Source: an uncultured Roseburia sp. (GTDB lineage Bacteria > Bacillota > Clostridia > Lachnospirales > Lachnospiraceae). Taken from it: DNA of 64,000 nucleotides. Location of the stretch: the NCBI GenBank assembly GCA_947644305.1, contig CANRYS010000012.1:48770-112769 (forward strand), written 5' to 3'. Positions within the stretch are counted from its first letter, which is position 1. Each line of letters starts with the position of its first letter. The position numbers and the translations under genes are program-made. A model generated the notes under the pieces. It was not told the origin of the DNA. It searched no databases and worked only from the letters and a program-made list of their open reading frames with translations. Positions 56,789 to 64,000 of this stretch are shown here, piece by piece.

Positions 56789-57397
56789 ATGAAAAGGCTT
56801 CCGCTGGTTACAGTGCTGATCACAGTTATAAATGTTGTAGTGTTTTTCATAACAGAGTGGAACGGTTCTACTTTGGATCCTGATTATATGATCGAGGCAG
56901 GGGGCATGTATGCGCCGGCTTTTTTTGGAGAGCATGAATATTATCGGCTTATCACACATTTCTTTCTTCACTTTGGAATTGAGCACCTGTTTTTTAACAT
57001 GGTATCCTTAGTGATATTTGGACATGTGATGGAAAATGCCGTTGGCAGACTGTGGTTTGCAGGTATTTATTTAGTTTCGGGAATTGCCGCAGGATTTGTA
57101 TCTGTGTCAGCTCATTTGAACCAGAATGCCCAGATCGTTTCCTGCGGTGCTTCCGGTGCTGTGTATGGGGTAATGGGGGCATTTATTGTGACGCTGATTG
57201 TAAACCGGAGAAATAATCTGCGTAGGGAGATTCTTCGTTTTACAGCGTACGTTGCCTTGAACCTGTACTATGGGATGCTGTATCCAGAGGTTGACGAATA
57301 TGCACATGCGGGCGGCTTTATAGCAGGTGTTGTGCTCAGTATCGGAATGTACTTGATCAAAAGAATAGTTTCAACAAGAAAGGAACAGGTGATGTGA
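56789..57397 (+). CDS. Rhomboid family intramembrane serine protease
   Basis: THFFLHFGIEHLFFNMVSL; SCGASGAVYGVMGAF; AHAGGFIAGVVLS. Confidence 0.93.
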   Translation: MKRLPLVTVLITVINVVVFFITEWNGSTLDPDYMIEAGGMYAPAFFGEHEYYRLITHFFLHFGIEHLFFNMVSLVIFGHVMENAVGRLWFAGIYLVSGIAAGFVSVSAHLNQNAQIVSCGASGAVYGVMGAFIVTLIVNRRNNLRREILRFTAYVALNLYYGMLYPEVDEYAHAGGFIAGVVLSIGMYLIKRIVSTRKEQVM

Positions 57398-58383
57398 TGC
57401 GCGTTAATATTTATTATGGAGGTCGCGGACTCATAGATGATCCTACCTTATTTACCATTGATAAAATTTCGCAGGTTCTGGATGAACTTCGTGTAAATGT
57501 GGAAAGATATAATTTATATGAGGATAAAAGCGGGATTTCGGTATTGCCCAAGACATTAAAAGAGGCGGATGGTGTGATTCTTGCGGCATCTATAGAGTGG
57601 CTTGGGATCGGAGGATACTTGCAGCAGTTTTTGGATGCCTGTTGGCTTTACGGGGATAAAGAGAGCATACAGCATATCTATATGCTTCCCGTGGTTATGG
57701 CGACGACCTATGGGGAGAGAGAGGCTCAGACTACGCTGATTAAGGCGTGGGAGCTGCTTGGCGGCGTACCCTGTGAGGGAGTATGTGCCTATGTGGATAA
57801 CCATGTGGAATTTGAGACAAATCCAGACTATAATCTGATGATTGAAAAATGTGCGGAGAATTTTTACCGTACTATCTCAAAGAAAATGGTGGCTTTTCCC
57901 AGCAGTAGTTATCAGGTCAAAAAAACGGTGCTGCGGAGCAATACCCTTTCTTTGACGCCCCAGGAAAGCGAACAGCTCTCAGCTTACGTATCCAATGATC
58001 ATTATGTTAAAAAGCAGAAGGAAGATATCGAGGAACTGGCAAACCTGTTTAAGGAAATGCTGGATGGAGATGAAAATCCAGACCGTTATATTTCGGAGCT
58101 AAAATCGCATTTTGTGCCGATGGATGATATGCAGGCAGTATTTCAGATCGATCTGACAGATGAAAATAGGAGCCTTGTCATAGAGGTGGACAATGATCAT
58201 TTAAACTGCTATTTTGGAAGTGTACAGAATCCAGATGTAACAGCGAAGACCAAAAGTGCGGTGTTCAATGATATTCTGGCTGGTACAAAACCATTTCAAA
58301 ATGCTTTTATGTCAGGAGAATTATCCGCTCAGGGCAATTTTAAGGTGTTGAGAAATTTTGATACTGTGTTCCGTTTTGAGTAA
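57394..58383 (+). CDS. Flavodoxin-like NAD(P)H oxidoreductase fused to SCP2 sterol-binding domain
   Basis: DGVILAASIEWLGIGGYLQQFLDACW and C-terminal SCP2-like (AVFQIDLTDENRSLVIEV...VFNDILAGTKPFQNAFMSGELSAQGN). Confidence 0.8.
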   Translation: MMRVNIYYGGRGLIDDPTLFTIDKISQVLDELRVNVERYNLYEDKSGISVLPKTLKEADGVILAASIEWLGIGGYLQQFLDACWLYGDKESIQHIYMLPVVMATTYGEREAQTTLIKAWELLGGVPCEGVCAYVDNHVEFETNPDYNLMIEKCAENFYRTISKKMVAFPSSSYQVKKTVLRSNTLSLTPQESEQLSAYVSNDHYVKKQKEDIEELANLFKEMLDGDENPDRYISELKSHFVPMDDMQAVFQIDLTDENRSLVIEVDNDHLNCYFGSVQNPDVTAKTKSAVFNDILAGTKPFQNAFMSGELSAQGNFKVLRNFDTVFRFE

Positions 58384-58409
58384 ATTGATGTAAAGAGAGG
58401 TAGATTCAG

Positions 58410-58820
58410 ATGGCAGATGAAAATTGTATTTTTTGTAAAATCATAGCAGGAGAGATTCCCTCCACAGCGGTGTATGAAGATGAAGACTTTCGAGCAATCT
58501 TAGATGTAAATCCGGCCGCTAGGGGACATGTGATTATCTTACCTAAAAAGCATGCTGCGAATATTTTTGAGCTGGATGAGGCAGAGGCGTCTAAGGTATT
58601 TCCTATTGCCAAAAAGATTGCAACTGCAGTGATGAAGACTTATCACTGTGACGGGGTGAACATTCTGCAAAATAACGGAGAGGCGGCTGGACAGACCGTA
58701 TTTCATCTACATGTACATGTAGTTCCACGATATTATGGAGATGGTGTAACTATTATGTGGAAAGCGGGGGAAACTCCAGATCTTCAGGCTGTAGCAGACG
58801 AGATTAAAAAGAATTTATAA
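58410..58820 (+). CDS. HIT family protein
   Basis: CIFCKIIAGEIPSTAVYEDEDFRAILD; HLHVHVVPR. Confidence 0.95.
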   Translation: MADENCIFCKIIAGEIPSTAVYEDEDFRAILDVNPAARGHVIILPKKHAANIFELDEAEASKVFPIAKKIATAVMKTYHCDGVNILQNNGEAAGQTVFHLHVHVVPRYYGDGVTIMWKAGETPDLQAVADEIKKNL

Positions 58821-58837
58821 CTGGGGGATCGATAAGA

Positions 58838-59905
58838 TTGAAGAAAATTATACTGACCGGTGGGGGGACAGCGGGGCATGTGACGCCGAATATTGCTTTG
58901 ATCCCTGAACTCCGGAAACGGGGATATGAGATTCATTACATTGGTTCCAAAGACGGGATCGAGACGAAACTGATGGCGGAGTTTGATATTCCGTACTATG
59001 GAATATCTTCAGGAAAACTGCGCAGATATTTTGATGTGAAAAATTTTACAGATCCGGCCAGAATATTAAAAGGTTATGTAGAGGCTGCCAGGATCATAAA
59101 AAAAATAAAACCAGATGTTATCTTTTCAAAGGGTGGATTTGTGACAGTTCCGGTTGTCATGGCGGCAAAGAGGAAGAAGGTACCCTGTGTTCTTCATGAA
59201 TCCGATATCTCACCGGGGCTTGCCAACCGCCTTTGTCTGCCGTCGGCAACGGCAATTTGTGCCAACTTTCCAGAGACACTTTCGCATCTGCCAGAGGAAA
59301 AAGCGTTTCTTACAGGATCTCCGATTCGAAAAGAACTGTTTTCTGGCAATCGCTTAAAGGGGCTTGATTTTTGTGGTTTTTCTTCTGGAAAACCGGTGAT
59401 TCTTGTGATCGGTGGGAGCCTTGGCTCCGTCCGGGTCAATGAGGCTGTCCGGGATATTCTTCCTGAATTGCTGAAGGATTATCAAGTGATTCATCTGTGC
59501 GGAAAGGATAAGGTAGATGAGGCATTAAAAGGGACAGAAGGATATGTTCAGTTTGAATATATCCAAAAAGAATTATGCGATCTTCTGGATGCAGCGGATC
59601 TTGTTATTTCCCGGGCCGGCGCCAATGCGATCTGTGAGCTGCTGGCGCTTCACAAGCCTAATATATTGATCCCTTTGTCAATGGAGGCAAGCAGAGGAGA
59701 CCAGATTCTAAATGCAGAATCTTTTGAAAAGCAAGGCTTTAGTTATGTGATTCAGGAAGAGGAGCTTACCAGTGACCGGCTTTTGGAGGCAGTGAAAAAA
59801 GTATATGAGGGCAGGAAGGAATATATTCATTCTATGGAAGCGAGTGACCAGCACAATGCAGTGGCAAAAGTAGCGGATATCATAGATGAAGTAAGAATAA
59901 AGTAA
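58838..59905 (+). CDS. murG: UDP-N-acetylglucosamine--N-acetylmuramyl-(pentapeptide) transferase
   Basis: LTGGGTAGHVTPNIAL; SRAGANAICELLALHKPNILIPL. Confidence 0.96.
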   Translation: MKKIILTGGGTAGHVTPNIALIPELRKRGYEIHYIGSKDGIETKLMAEFDIPYYGISSGKLRRYFDVKNFTDPARILKGYVEAARIIKKIKPDVIFSKGGFVTVPVVMAAKRKKVPCVLHESDISPGLANRLCLPSATAICANFPETLSHLPEEKAFLTGSPIRKELFSGNRLKGLDFCGFSSGKPVILVIGGSLGSVRVNEAVRDILPELLKDYQVIHLCGKDKVDEALKGTEGYVQFEYIQKELCDLLDAADLVISRAGANAICELLALHKPNILIPLSMEASRGDQILNAESFEKQGFSYVIQEEELTSDRLLEAVKKVYEGRKEYIHSMEASDQHNAVAKVADIIDEVRIK

Positions 59906-60057
59906 AAGCTTGTCGTTTCCTGTCATACGAAAATGTCATATTATATCAGCGGTATCTGTACAGGAATATCAGGGATCTGATATACTGTACAAAAGGACGG
60001 TGCCGCCGTTCCTGTCACAATTCGTGCCAAAAGGCAGATAATTGTAATTATCAGGAA

Positions 60058-60741
60058 GTGAGGTATGATATGAGAGATGTAATGTATTTGATTATTGGAT
60101 TTGGATTTTTGTGTTTTGTGATCAAGCTATTTGTGAGCAGAATGTACCGAAGACTAATCCGGGCCGCCGGGCAGATGGGAAAATCGGAACATCCGCTGAT
60201 GAAAATGCTGCTAAAAAAATTTGAGACATGCTATCAACTAAAAATGGGAGTTGAAAATGTTGAAATTTTTGTGGACAAGTATCTAAATTCGTACCGGGCA
60301 GCAGGTGTTCATCTCTATACCTGGGAGGTTCTGGGGGATGTCATGTTTGGAATTACGCTTCTGACAAGTCTTCTTGCTAATTTGTACATAGCAGTTCTGG
60401 ACAGTGACCGCAGAATGATGATGGAATTTCTGTTTGTGGGAATTGCAATATGTGGAATTATTATTCTGGAAGACATCTGTTTAAATCTTCGGTTTCGAAG
60501 GAAAAGATTGCTGGTAGAGGTGCGGGATTACCTGGAAAACATCTATAAACCGAGACTGGAAAACCAGGTATTTAAGCATGAAGAGATGGAAGAATACCAT
60601 AGAGAGTATTTTGAAGAGGAGAGGGCGCAGCTTGAAGAACTGTTGTCTATGAAACAGGAAGAGGAGCCTCCTGTTAAAATTGAATTTACAAAAGAAGAAG
60701 AGGCTGTGATCGAGGAAGTATTGAAAGAGTATATGGTCTAA
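60058..60741 (+). CDS. Conserved membrane protein of unknown function
   Basis: 227-aa ORF with three hydrophobic segments and acidic C-terminus. Confidence 0.6.
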   Translation: MRYDMRDVMYLIIGFGFLCFVIKLFVSRMYRRLIRAAGQMGKSEHPLMKMLLKKFETCYQLKMGVENVEIFVDKYLNSYRAAGVHLYTWEVLGDVMFGITLLTSLLANLYIAVLDSDRRMMMEFLFVGIAICGIIILEDICLNLRFRRKRLLVEVRDYLENIYKPRLENQVFKHEEMEEYHREYFEEERAQLEELLSMKQEEEPPVKIEFTKEEEAVIEEVLKEYMV

Positions 60742-60877
60742 TGCAGCGCTAAGTTGTGTTGCAAGGCTGGGTTGGACTTGTGTTTTGGCAGCCGGTTTGA
60801 TATAATGAAGTTATCAGATTGGCACAATGTGCTAATTCAAAAGTTTATTTCTCGAAGTGAAAAGAAAGGGGCGAAAT

Positions 60878-62227
60878 ATGAACAAGCATGTTACATTTGA
60901 TTATTCACTGGCAAAAAAGTTTATCAGCGATGATGAAGTAAAATCTATGGCTGATATTGCGGCAGCAGCGAAAGAAACTCTGGTGAGTAAAAGTGGTGCC
61001 GGAAATGATTTTCTTGGATGGATTGATCTTCCGGTAGATTATGATAAGGATGAATTTGACAGGATCAAGAAGGCGGCACAGAAGATTCAGTCTGACTCAG
61101 AGGTTCTTGTTGTGATCGGTATCGGGGGCTCCTATCTCGGTGCTAGGGCTGCCATCGAATTTTTAAGACATGGATTTTATAACTGTGTGGACAAGTCAGT
61201 GCGTAAGACACCTGAGATTTATTATGCAGGAAATAGTATCAGCGGAACATATCTGTCTCAGTTGATCGAAACCATTGGGGATCGGGATTTTTCTGTCAAC
61301 ATCATCAGTAAATCAGGGACGACCACGGAGCCGGCGATTGCTTTCCGTGTGTTTAAGGAAATGCTTGAGAATAAATATGGTAAGGAAGAGGCCGCAAAAC
61401 GCATTTATGCTACCACGGATAAGGCAAAGGGGGCACTGAAAAATCTTGCCACAGAAGAGGGCTATGAGAGTTTTGTAGTGCCTGATGATGTGGGAGGACG
61501 TTTTTCCGTATTGACAGCCGTAGGGTTGCTTCCAATCGCAGTGAGCGGCGCGGATCTGGATCTGTTGATGGAGGGGGCACAGAGCATGAGAAAGCTCTGT
61601 CTGGAGAGCCCGGTGAGTGAAAATAATTCAGTATTGTATGCGGCGATTCGGAATATCCTTCTTAGAAAGGGAAAATCTGTAGAGGTTCTCGCGAATTATG
61701 AACCATTCTTCCATTATGTGAGTGAGTGGTGGAAACAGTTGTATGGAGAGAGTGAAGGAAAAGATCAGAAGGGTATTTTTCCTGCCAGCGTGGATCTGAC
61801 TACGGACCTCCATTCGATGGGACAGTTTATTCAGGATGGGTCCCGTATCATGTTTGAGACGGTAATGGAACTGGAGAGCCCAGCGATGGATATTACCTTG
61901 AAGGAAGAGCCGGTAGATCTGGATGGTCTGAATTATCTCGCAGGCAAGACTTTGGATTTTGTAAATAAGAATGCCATGAAAGGAACTCAATTGGCTCATA
62001 CGGACGGAAATGTACCAAATCTCGTGATCCGTGTACCGGAGCAGAACGAATTTTATCTGGGAGAGCTGTTTTATTTCTTTGAGTTTGCCTGTGGAGTGAG
62101 TGGTTATATTCTTGGAGTGAATCCCTTCAATCAGCCGGGAGTGGAGAGCTACAAGAAAAATATGTTTGCCCTTCTTGGCAAACCAGGATTTGAAGAGCAG
62201 CGGGAAGAGCTTCTGAAGCGGCTTTGA
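60878..62227 (+). CDS. pgi: Glucose-6-phosphate isomerase
   Basis: [54 protein letters not shown]. Confidence 0.96.
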   Translation: MNKHVTFDYSLAKKFISDDEVKSMADIAAAAKETLVSKSGAGNDFLGWIDLPVDYDKDEFDRIKKAAQKIQSDSEVLVVIGIGGSYLGARAAIEFLRHGFYNCVDKSVRKTPEIYYAGNSISGTYLSQLIETIGDRDFSVNIISKSGTTTEPAIAFRVFKEMLENKYGKEEAAKRIYATTDKAKGALKNLATEEGYESFVVPDDVGGRFSVLTAVGLLPIAVSGADLDLLMEGAQSMRKLCLESPVSENNSVLYAAIRNILLRKGKSVEVLANYEPFFHYVSEWWKQLYGESEGKDQKGIFPASVDLTTDLHSMGQFIQDGSRIMFETVMELESPAMDITLKEEPVDLDGLNYLAGKTLDFVNKNAMKGTQLAHTDGNVPNLVIRVPEQNEFYLGELFYFFEFACGVSGYILGVNPFNQPGVESYKKNMFALLGKPGFEEQREELLKRL

Positions 62228-62245
62228 TGATCATTTATCGCATAA

Positions 62246-62291
62246 ATAAAACAGACAGGATATTCGTTAGAATAAATCCTGTCTGTTTTAT
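62246..62291. terminator. Terminator between pgi and ferredoxin
   Basis: ATAAAACAGACAGGAT...ATCCTGTCTGTTTTAT perfect 16-bp stem. Confidence 0.85.
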
Positions 62292-62341
62292 TTACGCAGT
62301 AAACCGCTATAAGAAAAATACAGTTTGTATGTAACACTGTA

Positions 62342-62509
62342 TTAGTTCTCAATAGCGCCTGTAGGACATGTAGAAGCACATGCTCCACAATCCAAACATG
62401 CATCAGCATCGATCTCGAAATGTGCAGAACCTTCTGAAATTGCTCCAGCAGGGCAGTCAGCTGCACAAGAACCACAACTGATGCAAGCATCTGTAATAGT
62501 GTATGCCAT
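62342..62509 (-). CDS. 2[4Fe-4S] ferredoxin (55 aa; absent from ORF track)
   Basis: MAYTITDACISCGSCAADCPAGAISEGSAHFEIDADACLDCGACASTCPTGAIEN*. Confidence 0.96.
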   Translation of the reverse strand: MAYTITDACISCGSCAADCPAGAISEGSAHFEIDADACLDCGACASTCPTGAIEN

Positions 62510-62705
62510 GATAATATCCTCCTTTTCTAGTAGATACCATCATTCTAATACAAATTGAGGAAAAATACAAGTAAAATTTGACTGAACCCAATAGGTTTTG
62601 TACATACTAAAGTTAGCACATTTTTTTATTCGTTGTACTAGCTTGACATTTGTGCGTCAAGTGAATATAATCGAAGTGGTACTGTTTTTGAAAGGAGGAT
62701 CAGAG

Positions 62706-62918
62706 ATGATGGAAGTTACGAAGGACATGCTTATCGGTGAAATTCTTACGAAGGATCAGACAATTGCTGCTATTCTCATGGCATCTGGTATGCATTGTGT
62801 AGGGTGTCCTGCTTCTCAGGGCGAAAGTCTGGAAGAAGCAGCTATGGTTCATGGCATCGACTGTGATGAGTTAGTATCTAAAATAAATGAATATCTGGCA
62901 AATAAAGCAAGTGTATAA
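62706..62918 (+). CDS. DUF1858 domain protein
   Basis: [49 protein letters not shown]. Confidence 0.92.
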   Translation: MMEVTKDMLIGEILTKDQTIAAILMASGMHCVGCPASQGESLEEAAMVHGIDCDELVSKINEYLANKASV

Positions 62919-62949
62919 ATGCAAATGCCGCTGTTCAACAGACAAATTG

Positions 62950-62998
62950 TAAAAGACAGCCGTTTTTCCAAAGTAGAAAAAGTGGCTGTCTTTTTGTA
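62950..62998. terminator. Terminator hairpin
   Basis: AAAGACAGCC...GGCTGTCTTTTTGT. Confidence 0.75.
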
Positions 62999-63028
62999 AA
63001 TACGCTAAAGGGCAATTATGCACCCAGA

Positions 63029-63847
63029 TCAAAGCAATGACAGACGGGTAATTGCATCATCCTTTAGGATCAACTTGTAATGTTCATTGAAGAAATCTTG
63101 TGTGGCGTAGGTCAGTGCTTCTTTTTTTCCGAATTCACTCACGATGGAGCAGATCCGGTCAAAGGGCAGTTTGCCATCATGCCGATTTAGAAGCAGGTAG
63201 TATCTGCAGGTATCCTCATCTTTCCACATGCTGTTTTTTCCCGTGTAGAAACGGTAAATAGCTTTTGAAGCGCCTACAGCAAAGTTTAGAGATGAAAAAG
63301 AATATAACCTTCCAAACTCCAGCGGAATCTGTCTATTCTCTGATTCAGCAGCAGCTTTCTTTTTTTTGTTCTTTTTCAAAATCTCATGAAGAGGAACAAA
63401 CTCTGTGCCATGATCAGATTCGGAAGCATTTTCGATAATATCATTTAACTGTTCAAAACAATTAATCAGGTCTCCATGATAATCATCTTCTGGTAATTCT
63501 TCGGAGTCATCACCGTAATATTCCTCCACTTCATCAGAATCGTCTTCATATCTATCTGCAATATTTCCAAATCTAGAAAATTTTTCTTCAAATTCTTCTG
63601 GATCCTCCACCTTGGTGATCACAAGTACAATGGACTCTTTAGAGGTAGGGATAGCTTCGATCATAAGAGGAATATCATCTGCTTCAAATCCGAAATCCAT
63701 GTTTGCCTGTTCCATCATATCTCGAAAAAGCTCTTTTGCTTTGTCAGAGCCGTATGCCAATTCACTGATTTTTAAATGACGCTCGATCAGATCGTGTTTA
63801 CTTAGGGTGCAGCGAATCTGATTATCATTGATGCGTTCTATTCTCAC
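63029..63847 (-). CDS. mecA: Adaptor protein MecA
   Basis: MRIERINDNQIRCTLSKHDLIERHLKISELAYGSDKAKELFRDMMEQANMDFGFE. Confidence 0.92.
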   Translation of the reverse strand: MRIERINDNQIRCTLSKHDLIERHLKISELAYGSDKAKELFRDMMEQANMDFGFEADDIPLMIEAIPTSKESIVLVITKVEDPEEFEEKFSRFGNIADRYEDDSDEVEEYYGDDSEELPEDDYHGDLINCFEQLNDIIENASESDHGTEFVPLHEILKKNKKKKAAAESENRQIPLEFGRLYSFSSLNFAVGASKAIYRFYTGKNSMWKDEDTCRYYLLLNRHDGKLPFDRICSIVSEFGKKEALTYATQDFFNEHYKLILKDDAITRLSLL

Positions 63848-64000
63848 AAGCTCACCTCCTTTCCGATTTATTTGATGTTGTATGAAAAGTATAAGTTATT
63901 ATATAAATAAAGTCAACATATTAAAGGTAAAAAATATTGGAAAATGGGGGTGCGGACATTTTCCTGGACTGGTTAAGCCACCAATCCAAGGCTCTGTCTG

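Overview
The window reads as a chromosomal segment of a sporulating, flagellated, xylan-degrading Lachnospiraceae-type Firmicute. This is inferred from protein families only; taxonomy was not searched. Main blocks: (1) 0.1-11 kb and 18-26 kb, a xylan/hemicellulose locus: AraC regulator, GH115, SGNH esterase, GH39, GH10, GH43 and a domain-permuted GH3. (2) 11.2-18 kb, an accessory island splitting that locus, with IS3, TnpV, flavodoxin and mobC/relaxase remnants, three uncharacterised cargo ORFs, and a strong candidate free-standing structured ncRNA (16.88-17.14 kb) with its own promoter and terminator. (3) 27-36.7 kb, IS4, IS110 and IS256 elements around a secreted CBM2-CBM2-subtilase-(PLC-like) protein and three tandem BspA-like LRR paralogs. 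The IS110 copy has a structured leader that may encode a bridge RNA. A possible pseudoknot leader precedes the protease. (4) 36.7-38.4 kb, an ECF sigma / RsgI-like anti-sigma / secreted DxDxDG protein operon in which the anti-sigma factor and the secreted protein both end in His-Gly-rich tails. (5) 38.5-45.3 kb, ispE, spoIIR, a DUF6240-like gene, flagellin, fliS and YaaL. (6) 45.4-55.3 kb, a complete Tad/Flp pilus locus including a small Flp pilin missing from the ORF track. (7) 55.2-64 kb, housekeeping genes: ASKHA protein, rhomboid, HIT, murG, pgi, ferredoxin, DUF1858 and mecA. One tRNA-Gly(CCC) was found. No rRNA or CRISPR array was seen.
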